Shown here one piece after another: positions 35,821-46,920 of a stretch of 64,000 nucleotides of DNA. Source of the DNA: Aeromonas eucrenophila (lineage in GTDB: Bacteria; Pseudomonadota; Gammaproteobacteria; Enterobacterales; Aeromonadaceae). Under the pieces are notes generated by a model. It ran no database searches. It was not told where the DNA came from and worked only from the letters and a program-made list of their open reading frames with translations. Every line of letters starts with the position of its first letter. Positions within the stretch are counted from its first letter, which is position 1. Location of the stretch: contig NZ_CDDF01000017.1 of assembly GCF_000819865.1 (NCBI RefSeq), positions 186,001-250,000 of the forward strand. Reading direction: 5' to 3'. The translations under genes were made by a program, and so were the position numbers.

Positions 35821-36037
35821 AAAAGGTGCTACGGAATTGCGACTCTCATCGCAGAATATTAGAAGGGGTCACCTTCTAAACTGGCAGAGGAATAATAACG
35901 GGGCGCAAACGTTTTACGTAGCGTAATCGACCAGGATTGAGAACAGTCTCTCAGTATTCAAAAAATTCCCCGCCGGCTCCTTTTTCCCTCTTGGCAAGTT
36001 CGCATTTTTCAGTACAGCCTGATGAGAATGTCACCAA

Positions 36038-36068
36038 CAAAAAAAGCCCTTATAAATCAGGGTTTTTC
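36038..36068 (-). terminator. Weak terminator of the nitroreductase gene
   Basis: AACCCT...AGGGCTT short stem followed by T7 on the minus strand, 16 bp after the stop codon. Confidence 0.55.
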
Positions 36069-36083
36069 TGTAAATAGGGCGCT

Positions 36084-36632
36084 TTAGAAGCGGCGGACAA
36101 ATTCTGCCAGGGGCAACTCGCGCAGCTTGCGGGCCTCCAGCATGGGGGTGCCCAGGTAGAGGAAGCCCACCAGCTGATCCTCCTCGGCCAGCCCCAGCCC
36201 GGCGTTGATCTGCGCGTCGAAGATAAACCAGCCGGAGCGCCAGATGCCGTTGAAGCCCTGGGCCTGGGCCGCCATCTGCATCGCCATCAGGGCACAACCG
36301 GCGGAGAGCTCCTGCTCCAGCTTGGGCACCTTGAAGTGGGCCTGATAGCGGGTCGCCACGGCCACCAGCAGCGGGGCACGCAGCGGCGCGGCACGGCTCT
36401 TCTCGATGCTCTCCTCGTCTTCCCCACGGGCGCGGGCGACCTCGGCCAGCAAATCCCCGAGACGCTCCCGTCCCTCTCCCTCGAACAGGATGAACTGCCA
36501 GGGGGTCAGGGTACCGTGATCCGGTGCCCGCAGCCCCGCCTTGAGGATGTTGTCGAGCACCTCGCCGCTGGGGGCCGGGGTGGTCAGGCGACCACAGGAG
36601 TGACGGTTCAGTAACAGGTTGAGGGCATCCAT
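36084..36632 (-). CDS. ydjA: Nitroreductase family protein YdjA
   Basis: A 182-residue FMN-dependent NAD(P)H nitroreductase-fold protein, nearly the same length as E. coli YdjA (183) and similar throughout: [75 protein letters not shown] and VGFLYLGTP. The physiological substrate is unknown. In E. coli ydjA neighbours sppA; here fadH lies between them. Confidence 0.92.
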   Translation of the reverse strand: MDALNLLLNRHSCGRLTTPAPSGEVLDNILKAGLRAPDHGTLTPWQFILFEGEGRERLGDLLAEVARARGEDEESIEKSRAAPLRAPLLVAVATRYQAHFKVPKLEQELSAGCALMAMQMAAQAQGFNGIWRSGWFIFDAQINAGLGLAEEDQLVGFLYLGTPMLEARKLRELPLAEFVRRF

Positions 36633-36736
36633 GGGCGACTCCGTGTGTCAGGCAAGAAAGCGGGGCTATGATGGCGCTACCCTAGCACAGCCAGGGGACG
36701 TCGCAAAGGCGCCCCGACAGGGTCGGTTAGAAAGAA

Positions 36737-36761
36737 TAAACCCCTGACTGGCAGGGGTTTA
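36737..36761 (-). terminator. Terminator of fadH
   Basis: TAAACCCCTG / CAGGGGTTTA perfect 10-bp stem followed on the minus strand by TTCTTTCT, 24 bp after the fadH stop. Confidence 0.8.
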
Positions 36762-36785
36762 TCACTATATCCGTTGCATTTTTGG

Positions 36786-39033
<2,248 letters not shown>

Positions 39034-39097
39034 GGTGCCTCCAGTTAATTTTTTGTTATCAAACTGGGGCTAGAGTAAAGAATCGAAAATTCTTTTT

Positions 39098-39111
39098 CAA
39101 ACAAATGTTTG
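39098..39111. promoter_or_regulatory. Likely PsrA operator upstream of fadH
   Basis: CAAACAAATGTTTG, a perfect palindrome of the PsrA type (CAAAC-N4-GTTTG), placed 65 bp before the first GTG of the fadH leader. PsrA is a fatty-acid-responsive TetR-type regulator of beta-oxidation genes in several gammaproteobacteria. The site also lies about 145 bp before sppA on the other strand. Confidence 0.6.
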
Positions 39112-39255
39112 GACATTTTTTCGGCGAACAGTCGTGCTCCGAGGGAAAGAGCAGAGGATCGCACTGGCAATCCAGCCCAGGCGGAAATGGCAATTGGCAC
39201 TCCATCTGGTTAATAATGGCGTTTCTCTACCCATTAACAGGGCGATAACGCGGCT

Positions 39256-41100
39256 ATGTCTATTTTCAAAGGTCTGGGGTGGCTGTTTCGCAGCCTCTGG
39301 CGTCTGCTCAACTTCACCCGGCTGATGCTGGTCAATCTGCTGTTTCTCATCATAGTGCTGGCCATCGTCTTCACCTTCGGCCAGAAAGAGGCGCCAAGCA
39401 CCCCCATCGAAGGGGCCCTCACCCTCAACCTCTCCGGCGTACTGGTAGAACAGCGCACCCAAACCGATCCCGGCGTGCAACTGCTGCGGCAGGTGGACAG
39501 CAGCGACGATCAGCCGAGCGAGATCCTGATGTCCGATCTGCTGTGGGCCATCAAGAGCGCCAAGGATGACGATCGCATCAAGGCGCTGGTGCTCAAGCCC
39601 CAGGGGCTGCAAGGCACCAGCCTCTCCAAGCTGCAGGAGGTGGCGGCCGCCATCGACCAGTTCAAGGAGAGCGGCAAGCCAGTCATCGCCATGGCCGACT
39701 ACTACGCGCAAGGCCCTTATCTGCTCGCCGCCCACGCCGATCACGTGCTCCTCAACCAGAGCGGTGCCGTGCTGATCGAGGGGCTCGGTGTCTACCAGAC
39801 CTACTTCAAGTCGGCGCTGGAGAAACTCAACGTCACCCCCCACGTGTTCAAGGTCGGCACCTACAAGTCCTTCGTGGAGCCCTATACCCGGGACGAGATG
39901 TCGCCGGAGAGCAAGGAGGCGAACCAGCGCTGGCTGGATCAGCTGTGGCAATCCTATGTGAACGACGTGGCCGAAGAGCGGGAAATCGAACCCGATGCCG
40001 TTGCGCCGACCAAGGATCGCTTCCTCGAACTGCTGCGCAAGGCCGGTGGCAATGCCGCCAGCTACGCCCTCGACAACGGCCTGGTGGACGAGTTGGCCAC
40101 CCGTGAGGAGATGACCCAGGCGGTCATCAAGGAGGTCGGGGAAGACAAGGATAACGGCTGGAAAGGGGTGGGCCTGAAGGAATATCTGGCCGCCATTCCC
40201 GAGCAGTATCCCCAGAATGGCAAGGATGAGGTGGGCCTCATCGTCGCCAGCGGTGCCATCATGGACGGCGTCCAGCCTGCCGGCACCATAGGCGGTGACA
40301 GCCTCGCCGATCTGCTGGCCGATGCCCGTCGTGACGATCAGGTCAAGGCACTGGTGCTGCGGGTCGACAGCCCGGGCGGCAGCGCCTTCGCCGCCGAGCA
40401 GATCCGTGCCGAGTTGCTGGCCCTGAAACAGGCCGGCAAGCCGGTGGTCATCTCCATGGGCAGCTACGCCGCCTCCGGTGGCTACTGGATCTCCGCCGAT
40501 GCGGACAAGATCTTCGCCTCCCCCACCACCCTCACCGGCTCCATCGGGGTGTTCGGCATGTTCGCCACCATCGACAAGGCGCTGTCCCAGTACGGGGTGC
40601 ATACCGATGGGGTCGGCACCACGGACTTCGTCGGTGTCGGCCTGACCCGGGCCCTGCCCGAACACGTCGGTCAGGCTATTCAGCTCAGCGTAGAAGACAC
40701 CTACCAGCGCTTCGTCGGTCTGGTGGGCAAGGGCCGTGGCCTGAGCCCGGAAGAGGCGGAGAAAGCCGCCGAAGGCCGGGTCTGGACAGGTCAGGACGCC
40801 AAGGAACTGGGGCTGGTTGACGAATTCGGCAATCTGGACGACGCCCTGCAGGCGGCCGCCGATCTCGCCAACCTCAAAAGCTGGCAGGTCACCCCCATAG
40901 AGCAGGAAGAGTCGGCACGGGACAAGTTCCTGCGCGAGCTGTTCGACAGCAGCGCCCGCGCCCTGGCTCCCCATGTGCAGAGCTTGCTGCCCGCGGGCAT
41001 TGGCAAGGCGCTGGTCGAGGTGAACAAGGGGCTGGATCCGCTGATCCGCTTCAACGACCCCCAAGGCACCTATGCCTTCTGCCCGGTCTGCCTCCCTTGA
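39256..41100 (+). CDS. sppA: Signal peptide peptidase SppA (protease IV)
   Basis: A 614-residue inner-membrane serine protease (E. coli 618) that degrades cleaved signal peptides. One N-terminal transmembrane helix (about 23-42, LMLVNLLFLIIVLAIVFTFG) is followed by two tandem S49 domains. The catalytic Lys204 (TYKSFVEPYTRDEMS) comes from the first half and Ser403 (SMGSYAASGGYWISA) from the second. Other landmarks are LRVDSPGGSAFAAE and TLTGSIGVFGMF. The start gives MSIFKGLGWLFRSLWR; a clear ribosome binding site is lacking. Confidence 0.95.
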   Translation: MSIFKGLGWLFRSLWRLLNFTRLMLVNLLFLIIVLAIVFTFGQKEAPSTPIEGALTLNLSGVLVEQRTQTDPGVQLLRQVDSSDDQPSEILMSDLLWAIKSAKDDDRIKALVLKPQGLQGTSLSKLQEVAAAIDQFKESGKPVIAMADYYAQGPYLLAAHADHVLLNQSGAVLIEGLGVYQTYFKSALEKLNVTPHVFKVGTYKSFVEPYTRDEMSPESKEANQRWLDQLWQSYVNDVAEEREIEPDAVAPTKDRFLELLRKAGGNAASYALDNGLVDELATREEMTQAVIKEVGEDKDNGWKGVGLKEYLAAIPEQYPQNGKDEVGLIVASGAIMDGVQPAGTIGGDSLADLLADARRDDQVKALVLRVDSPGGSAFAAEQIRAELLALKQAGKPVVISMGSYAASGGYWISADADKIFASPTTLTGSIGVFGMFATIDKALSQYGVHTDGVGTTDFVGVGLTRALPEHVGQAIQLSVEDTYQRFVGLVGKGRGLSPEEAEKAAEGRVWTGQDAKELGLVDEFGNLDDALQAAADLANLKSWQVTPIEQEESARDKFLRELFDSSARALAPHVQSLLPAGIGKALVEVNKGLDPLIRFNDPQGTYAFCPVCLP

Positions 41101-41114
41101 CGGGAAACTGAAGA

Positions 41115-41147
41115 ATAAAAAAACCGCCATCCGGCGGTTTTTTTATT
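41115..41147. terminator. Terminator between sppA and the NUDIX gene
   Basis: AAAAAAACCGCC-ATCC-GGCGGTTTTTTT: a strong stem with T runs on both strands, serving two convergent genes. Confidence 0.9.
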
Positions 41148-41162
41148 GGGGCGGCGTCAGGC

Positions 41163-41717
41163 TCAGCCCAGCAGCCCGGCGTCGAACCAGTGTTGCAGCT
41201 CCGCCAGCACCCGGGTCTCGCGCACCGTCCATTGGGGGCAGGGACCGGCCAGCTGGGTCTTGTTGGTCTGCAGGGCTTCGTCCAGCGGGAACCAGCCTGG
41301 GGTGAAGCCGAGCCGTATCTCGTAGGGCTGGGGACGCGGCTCGCTCCAGGCCTCGCCCAGCTGGCAGAGATAGTAGAAGGAGTGAATGCAGTAGGCGTCG
41401 TAGGCCGCCTCCCTGGCGGCACGAAACTCCCGCGTCTCGCCGAGCAGGGCCCCCACAGCCAGCAGCTCGGCGCCGCACTCCTCCCGCAGCTCCCGGGCCA
41501 GCGCCTTGCCGTGACACTCCCCCGCCTCTATGCCACCGCCCGGGAACATGAGATCCCCGTTGACGCGGGAATGCACCATCAGCAGCTCGTCACCACGCAG
41601 CACCACGGCCCTGACGGTGGTGCGCTCGAGCACTCGCCCGTCGCACATGACCTGGCCATGGACGAGACGGATATCGAAGGGGTGGGCCCACTGGGCATCT
41701 GGCTGAACAGGGATCAT
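41163..41717 (-). CDS. NUDIX hydrolase family protein
   Basis: A 184-residue protein with a complete NUDIX box, GGGIEAGECHGKALARELREECGA, matching GX5EX7REUXEEXGU, so it should hydrolyse a nucleoside diphosphate linked to another group. The substrate cannot be inferred. The N-terminal part (DIRLVHGQVMCDGRVLERTTVRAVVL) and C-terminal FTPGWFPLDEAL also fit the family. The start at 41717 is chosen because the 21 codons upstream to an alternative ATG at 41780 have atypical codon use; no strong ribosome binding site decides it. Confidence 0.8.
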   Translation of the reverse strand: MIPVQPDAQWAHPFDIRLVHGQVMCDGRVLERTTVRAVVLRGDELLMVHSRVNGDLMFPGGGIEAGECHGKALARELREECGAELLAVGALLGETREFRAAREAAYDAYCIHSFYYLCQLGEAWSEPRPQPYEIRLGFTPGWFPLDEALQTNKTQLAGPCPQWTVRETRVLAELQHWFDAGLLG

Positions 41718-41988
41718 CAGGATCGGTATGCCCCGCGCGTGAGTTGAATGATGAGGATGGCCGCCCTGGAAACTGGTCATGGTGCCCGTCGGCCTGGTAA
41801 CAAGCCTCGCCCGCCACGGCCACCATCAACTAGCAAATCGGCTACATATCCATTACAATGCGCGCGCCATATAAGGCCGCGATCGCAGAATAATATAACG
41901 AAATACACAGCCCTACACTGATCTGCTTTCGACGAATTTCTATTTTTCCAGCAATTTGCCCAACAACGTGAAATAAAGGATCTGGTTA

Positions 41989-43422
41989 ATGACCCACGAG
42001 CACTACTTGCAGGCGTGGCAGGAGAGCCAGGCGCTCGCCGAAGCCATGCAACCCTTGATAGGCCGCCTCTACCGCCAGCAAGGGATAGAGATCACCGTCT
42101 TCGGACGCCCCCTGCAAAACGCCTCCACCATCGACATCCTCAAGGCCCACAGGGTCGTTCGCCGCCACCAGGGCGCCCCGCTCCCCATCCAGCAAAGCTT
42201 CCCCCTGCTGTGCGCCATAGTCGCGCTGAACCCGACCGCCGCCGAAGTGGATCTCGGCAAGCTGACCGTCGGTTACTGGCAGGATCATGAGGATGAGGCG
42301 GGCATCGAAGACTACCTGAGCGCCAAGCTGGCGCCGGCCCTGAACCAGGGTGCCGTGCCAGCGCCCACCGACGTGGTGCTGTACGGCTTTGGCCGCATCG
42401 GCCGCCTGCTGGCGCGGTTGCTGATCGAGCGCACCGGTGCCGCCAACTCGTTGCGTCTGCGCGCCATAGTAGTGCGCGGCGGCCGCGAGGGGGATCTGGA
42501 GAAGCGTGCCAGCCTGCTGCGCCGCGACTCGGTACACGGCCCCTTCAACGGCTCCATCGAGGTGGACAGCGAGCGCAGCGCCATCATCGCCAACGGCACC
42601 TTCATTCAGGTGATCTACGCCAACAGCCCGGCGGACATCGACTACACGGCCCATGGCATTCAGAACGCGCTGATCGTCGACAACACCGGGGTCTGGCGCG
42701 ATGAGGCCGGCCTGTCCGAGCACCTCAAGGCCCGTGGCGCCGCCCGGGTGCTGCTGACCGCCCCCGGCAAGGGGGAGATGAAGAACGTGGTGTTCGGGGT
42801 CAACCACGAGGTGATAGGTCCGGATGACAAGATCATCTCCGCCGCCTCCTGCACCACCAACGCCATCACCCCCGTGCTCAAGGTGATGCAGGACAAATAC
42901 GGCATCCGCCACGGCCACGTGGAGACGGTGCACTCCTACACCAACGATCAGAACCTGATCGACAACTATCACAAGGGTGAGCGCCGCGGTCGCAGCGCCG
43001 CCCTCAACATGGTGATGACCAGCACGGGGGCCGCCAAGGCGGTGGCCAAGGCGCTGCCCGAGCTCAAGGGCAAGCTGACCGGCAACGCCATCCGGGTACC
43101 GACCCCCAATGTGTCCTTGGCCATCATCAATCTGTCCCTGGAGCAGGCCACCGACAGAGAGAGCCTCAACGCCTATCTGCAACAGATGTCGCTGAGCTCG
43201 GCCCTGCATCGCCAGATCGATTTCAGCGCCAGCACCGAGCTGGTCTCCTCCGACATGGTGGGCTCCCGCTTCGCGGGCATAGTGGACTCCCAGGCCACCA
43301 TCGCCGAGGGGGATCACTGCGTGCTGTACGTGTGGTATGACAACGAATTCGGGTACAGTTGTCAGGTAGTGCGGGTGATGGAGCAGATGGCCGGCGTAGT
43401 CCGTCAGGATCTACCGGCGTAG
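41989..43422 (+). CDS. Long-form glyceraldehyde-3-phosphate dehydrogenase
   Basis: A 477-residue GAPDH paralogue with an extra N-terminal region of about 125 residues that is absent from GapA. The NAD-binding motif VVLYGFGRIGRLLARLL starts near 129, and the catalytic Cys288 lies in SAASCTTNAITPVL with the histidine in HSYTND. RVPTPNVSLAIINL and WYDNEFGYSCQVVRVM complete the fold. It probably oxidises glyceraldehyde-3-phosphate in the cytosol, perhaps under specific growth conditions. AAGGA lies eight bases before the start. The 3' end is part of a 23-bp tandem repeat that shifts the stop codon. Confidence 0.9.
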   Translation: MTHEHYLQAWQESQALAEAMQPLIGRLYRQQGIEITVFGRPLQNASTIDILKAHRVVRRHQGAPLPIQQSFPLLCAIVALNPTAAEVDLGKLTVGYWQDHEDEAGIEDYLSAKLAPALNQGAVPAPTDVVLYGFGRIGRLLARLLIERTGAANSLRLRAIVVRGGREGDLEKRASLLRRDSVHGPFNGSIEVDSERSAIIANGTFIQVIYANSPADIDYTAHGIQNALIVDNTGVWRDEAGLSEHLKARGAARVLLTAPGKGEMKNVVFGVNHEVIGPDDKIISAASCTTNAITPVLKVMQDKYGIRHGHVETVHSYTNDQNLIDNYHKGERRGRSAALNMVMTSTGAAKAVAKALPELKGKLTGNAIRVPTPNVSLAIINLSLEQATDRESLNAYLQQMSLSSALHRQIDFSASTELVSSDMVGSRFAGIVDSQATIAEGDHCVLYVWYDNEFGYSCQVVRVMEQMAGVVRQDLPA

Positions 43423-43461
43423 TCCGCCAGGATCTACCGGCATAGTCCGCCAGGATCTGCC
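43393..43461 (+). repeat. Three 23-bp tandem repeats at the GAPDH gene end
   Basis: Units at 43393, 43416 and 43439, each GGCRTAGTCCGYCAGGATCT plus RCC, with one to three differences. The first unit encodes GVVRQDLP. Because 23 is not a multiple of three, the second unit is read in another frame and supplies the TAG stop at 43420. The third unit runs into CCGCCTAA, which would give the same ending QDLPA plus TAA in its own frame, the presumed original end of the gene. Confidence 0.88.
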
Positions 43462-43504
43462 CGCCTAATCCCCTCATGGCTCAACGTTTTCAAGGAGAGG
43501 CCGG

Positions 43505-43783
43505 ATGTCATTTCAGCAAGTCATAGGGCAGATGCCCAGGGAAGTGTACGAGCGGCTCAAGACCGCGGTCGAACTCGGCAAGTGGCCCGATGGCCAACCC
43601 CTCACCGAGGAGCAGAAGGCCACCTCGCTGCAGGCCGTGATGGCCTGGCAGGCGATGCACCTTGAGGATCCCGAGCACATGAACATAGGCCGCGACGGCG
43701 AGATAGTGATGAAGAGCAAGAGCGAACTCAAGCGTCAGTATCGCGACGAGGAAGAGATAGTCCGAATCGAGATCAGTCACTGA
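43505..43783 (+). CDS. yeaC: YeaC family protein (DUF1315)
   Basis: A 92-residue cytoplasmic protein similar to E. coli YeaC over its full length: MPREVYERLKTAVELGKWPDGQPLTEEQK, LQAVMAWQAMHLEDPEHMNI and GEIVMKSKSELK. Function unknown. AAGGAGAGG precedes the start. It lies downstream of a GAPDH gene; in E. coli it is also close to gapA. A strong terminator follows. Confidence 0.88.
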   Translation: MSFQQVIGQMPREVYERLKTAVELGKWPDGQPLTEEQKATSLQAVMAWQAMHLEDPEHMNIGRDGEIVMKSKSELKRQYRDEEEIVRIEISH

Positions 43784-43816
43784 GCCTTGCTGCGAGCCCA
43801 GCTCGCACGCCATAGC

Positions 43817-43850
43817 AAAGAGGGGAGCCAATATGGCTCCCCTCTTTATT
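43817..43850 (+). terminator. Rho-independent terminator of yeaC
   Basis: AAAGAGGGGAGCC-AATAT-GGCTCCCCTCTTT stem followed by ATTT. Confidence 0.88.
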
Positions 43851-43877
43851 TCTCTTCCCTCTGCAGGGGATATTTCC

Positions 43878-44034
43878 CCCTCATCCCCAACCCTTCTCCC
43901 GCCAGGGGAGAAGGGAGCAGGTCGGTTACCTGCGAATGCATCGCAGCCAATCCGTTGCCAAAGCATCCCTAGCCAATGTTCATTGTGGCCCTAACTCGGT
44001 CCCCTCTCCCCCTGGGAGAGGGCTAGGGTGAGGG
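43878..44034. mobile_element. MITE-like element with inverted ends
   Basis: A 157-bp non-coding segment whose ends are imperfect inverted repeats: left CCCTCATCCCCAACCCTTCT and, on the opposite strand at the right end, CCCTCACCCTAGCCCTCTCC. Each end continues into its own hairpin (CTTCTCCC-GCCA-GGGGAGAAG and CCTCTCCC-CCT-GGGAGAGG). Such sequences are common dispersed repeats in gammaproteobacterial genomes. No transposase is encoded. It lies directly between the yeaC terminator and the ansA stop codon. Confidence 0.7.
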
Positions 44035-44040
44035 CGCTCC

Positions 44041-45048
44041 TCAGGGCGTCAGCTCGCCGCGCAGGGACTGCTGCATCAGCTCGCGAATGCGTGGGGCCGG
44101 CAGATCCTGGCTCAGCAGGAAGTGCAGCTTGGTCAGCGCCGCCTCGGCTGTCATGTCGAAGCCCGAGATGACCCCGGCGCGGGACAGGGCGTTGCCGGTG
44201 GCATAGCCCCCCATGTTGACCTTGCCGTGCAGGCACTGGCTCAGGTTGACAATGATGACGCCCCGGGCCGAGGCCTCGGACAGCAGCGCCAGCATGGCCG
44301 GGTTCTGCGGCGCATTGCCCACCCCGAAGGAGAGCAGGATCAGCGCCCGCACCGGCTGTTGCAGTATATTGGCGATCACTTCCGCCGAGATGCCGGGATA
44401 GAGGGTCACCACGCCGATGGGCTGGGGGGTGATGTCGTGCAGCACCAGCGGCCGCTCGGAGGGCAATCCCAGCTCCCCCGCCTCCAGGGAGATGGCGATG
44501 CCGGCATTGAGCAGCGGCGGGTAGTTCGGCGAATCGAAGGCGTGGAAGCCGTCCGCGTGCACCTTCTTGCTGCGATTGCCGCGATAGAGCTGGTTGTTGA
44601 AGAACAGCGTCACCTCGTGGATCGGGTAGTTGGCCGCGATGTAGAGCGCGTTGAGCAGGTTCTGCTGGCCATCGGAGCGCAGCTCGGCCAGCGGGATCTG
44701 GGAGCCGGTGATGATCACCGGCTTGTGCAAGTCTTCCAGCATGAAGGAGAGCGCCGAGGCGGTGAACGACATGGTGTCGGTGCCGTGCAGGATCACGAAG
44801 CCATCGTACTGGTCGTAGTTGTCCCGAATGTCCTCGGCGATGCGCTGCCAGTCTGCCGGGGTCATGTCGGAGGAGTCGATGAGGGGGGCATATTCGTGAA
44901 TATGGTAGGACGGCATCTCGGGCCGATGAAACTCGGGCATCCGCGCCAGACAATCTTCCATGAAGCCCGCCATCGGCACATAGCCGTGATCGGAACGCTG
45001 CATCCCTATGGTACCGCCTGTGTAGGCGATGTAGATCGACTTCTTCAC
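44041..45048 (-). CDS. ansA: Cytoplasmic L-asparaginase I
   Basis: A 335-residue enzyme that hydrolyses asparagine to aspartate and ammonia; similar to E. coli AnsA (338) throughout. Catalytic motifs: IYIAYTGGTIGMQR at the N-terminus and GFVILHGTDTMSFTASALSFML near residue 90. No signal peptide, so it is the low-affinity cytosolic type. SQIPLAELRSDGQQNLLNAL and HADGFHAFDSPNYPPLL are typical. The start is most likely the GTG at 45048, with AGGAG six bases upstream. The stop codon is only 6 bp from the MITE-like element. Confidence 0.94.
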   Translation of the reverse strand: MKKSIYIAYTGGTIGMQRSDHGYVPMAGFMEDCLARMPEFHRPEMPSYHIHEYAPLIDSSDMTPADWQRIAEDIRDNYDQYDGFVILHGTDTMSFTASALSFMLEDLHKPVIITGSQIPLAELRSDGQQNLLNALYIAANYPIHEVTLFFNNQLYRGNRSKKVHADGFHAFDSPNYPPLLNAGIAISLEAGELGLPSERPLVLHDITPQPIGVVTLYPGISAEVIANILQQPVRALILLSFGVGNAPQNPAMLALLSEASARGVIIVNLSQCLHGKVNMGGYATGNALSRAGVISGFDMTAEAALTKLHFLLSQDLPAPRIRELMQQSLRGELTP

Positions 45049-45621
45049 ACCCTCTCCTCTCGTGAGCCAAACCGGCAAATCATCTAACTATGTGGTGAAC
45101 CGACAACATTGTGGCCCATCCCTTTCTCACTGCCGAACAACAACGCGGACATCCTTCATGGGTCGCAACCCCATGGCCTCCCATCGTTCAATCATGGCCG
45201 GGATCCGGCACATCATCCGATGACAGTCACTCGACGCCACAGTAAGCCATCCGAACCTTAACCCGGGCTGAAAGCCCGGCGAATTATAAAGACTGACACC
45301 CCGAATGACAGCAGCTGGATCACAAATCCGGATCGCGGGCCCCCTCCCCCCAGTAGCATTAAATGTTAATATAAAGTACAAGAATGACCGTTAATACGAT
45401 GAAAATGGATATTAATGGTGGTTTTTGCTATCCTCCGCCGGATTTTGCATAAATCCCATCTCGATGCCTGCAGATATCAGGCACGCATAGTTCCCATTTT
45501 TACGTGGGATCGGGCATCTCGCCCCTTCTGAATTGGCAACTGAGCCACACTATTTTCCATCCCGGCTGAATCTGTGCGTCTTCACCCCTGAAGACACAGC
45601 CAATCAACATGGGAGTACCGA
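45049..45621. other. Intergenic region between ansA and gltS
   Basis: 573 bp between divergent genes. No protein gene is supported; a minus-strand open frame at 45127-45381 would need a TTG start without a ribosome binding site. It contains a CCGGGCT-GAA-AGCCCGG hairpin (45262-45278) and, in the gltS leader, a GTCTTCA/TGAAGAC hairpin (about 45577-45594). Promoters of both genes are expected here. Confidence 0.5.
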
Positions 45622-46821
45622 ATGATACAACTTGATTCTTATGCCACTCTGGTCGCCGCCACCCTGGTGCTGCTGCTCGGTCGTTCGCTGGTCAACCGGA
45701 TCAACGTGCTGCGCACCTTCAGTATCCCCAAACCCGTTGCAGGGGGCCTGCTGGTCGCCCTGGTGCTGGTGCTGCTGCGTGCCAGCATGGACGTGGAGCT
45801 GCGCTTCGATACCGCATTCCAGACGCCACTGATGCTGGCCTTCTTCGCCTCCATCGGCCTCTCCGCCGATCTGGGCAGCCTCAAGCGGGGCGGCAAGGCG
45901 GTGTTCACCTTCCTGCTGGTGGTGACCGGCCTGCTGCTGATGCAGAACGTGCTGGGGGTGGGCCTCGCCACCCTGCTCGGCCTGGATCCGCTGATGGGAC
46001 TGCTGGCCGGCTCCATTACCCTGTCCGGCGGCCACGGCACAGGCGCTGCCTGGGGTGCCATCTTCAGCGAGAAGTACGGCCTGCAATCCGCCACCGAGCT
46101 GGCCATGGCCTGTGCCACCTTCGGCCTGGTGCTGGGTGGCCTGATCGGCGGCCCGGTCGCCCGCCATCTGGTGAAGAAGGTGCAGGTGCCCGGCGCCGAG
46201 CACAACAGTGACGAAGCCCCCCAGGGCTTCGAGATGCCGGAGATGGAACGCCCCATCACCACCTACAGCCTGATCGAGACGGTGGCACTGCTCGCCATCT
46301 GCCTGAAGGGGGGCGAACTGCTCTCCCTTTACCTCAAGGGCAGCGCCCTCGAGCTGCCGGTCTTCGTCTGCGTGCTGTTCACCGGCGTCTTGCTGCGCAA
46401 CATGCTGGCCCTGCTCAAGTGGCACGAGGTGAGCGATAGGGAAGTCTCCCTGCTCGGCAACGTCAGCCTGTCCCTGTTCCTCGCCATGGCACTGATGAGC
46501 CTGAAGCTGTGGGATCTGGCGAGCCTGGCCCTACCCATCTTCATCCTGCTGGCCGTGCAGACCATAGCGATGGCGCTCTACGCCAGCTTCGTCACCTTCA
46601 AGGTCATGGGCAGCAACTACGACGCGGCCGTGCTGGCGGCGGGCCACTGCGGCTTCGGTCTCGGGGCCACCCCGACCGCCATTGCCAACATGCAGGCCAT
46701 CACCCAGCGCTTCGGTCCGTCCCACATGGCGTTCCTGGTGGTGCCCATGGTCGGCGCCTTCTTCATCGACATCATCAACGCCATGGTGATCAAGCTGTTC
46801 CTGGCGATGCCCTTCCTGTAA
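45622..46821 (+). CDS. gltS: Sodium/glutamate symporter
   Basis: A 399-residue inner-membrane protein (E. coli GltS 401) that imports glutamate with Na+. About ten helices in two inverted halves with the pore-loop signatures GSITLSGGHGTGAAW and AAGHCGFGLGATPTAIANMQAIT. Other conserved stretches: IPKPVAGGLLVALVL, ATFGLVLGGLIGGPVARHLV and LGNVSLSLFLAMALMSLKLW. GGGAG lies before the start. Monocistronic with a terminator. Confidence 0.96.
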   Translation: MIQLDSYATLVAATLVLLLGRSLVNRINVLRTFSIPKPVAGGLLVALVLVLLRASMDVELRFDTAFQTPLMLAFFASIGLSADLGSLKRGGKAVFTFLLVVTGLLLMQNVLGVGLATLLGLDPLMGLLAGSITLSGGHGTGAAWGAIFSEKYGLQSATELAMACATFGLVLGGLIGGPVARHLVKKVQVPGAEHNSDEAPQGFEMPEMERPITTYSLIETVALLAICLKGGELLSLYLKGSALELPVFVCVLFTGVLLRNMLALLKWHEVSDREVSLLGNVSLSLFLAMALMSLKLWDLASLALPIFILLAVQTIAMALYASFVTFKVMGSNYDAAVLAAGHCGFGLGATPTAIANMQAITQRFGPSHMAFLVVPMVGAFFIDIINAMVIKLFLAMPFL

Positions 46822-46845
46822 GGCACGGCGCCGCATTGAACATGC

Positions 46846-46876
46846 AAAAGAGCCCACCTCCCGGTGGGCTCTTTTA
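46846..46876 (+). terminator. Terminator of gltS
   Basis: AAGAGCCCACC / GGTGGGCTCTT stem followed by TTATT, 25 bp after the gltS stop. Confidence 0.88.
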
Positions 46877-46920
46877 TTGAGGCTCGCCACCGAGCCACGT
46901 CAACAAGAAACAAGGCCAAG

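Larger units (their letters stand above)
35697..36083. other. Intergenic region with several hairpins
   Basis: 387 bp without a supported protein gene. It contains GCCGGCAT/ATGCCGGC (about 35730-35753), the minus-strand terminator at 35782-35820, a TTAGAAGG/CCTTCTAA pair (35859-35879) and the nitroreductase gene's weak terminator (36038-36068). The stretch 35821-36037 could encode a minus-strand RNA. Confidence 0.5.

Noticed and set aside
45127-45381. 84-codon minus-strand frame upstream of gltS
   Set aside because: Needs a TTG start without a ribosome binding site, and the sequence is not protein-like.
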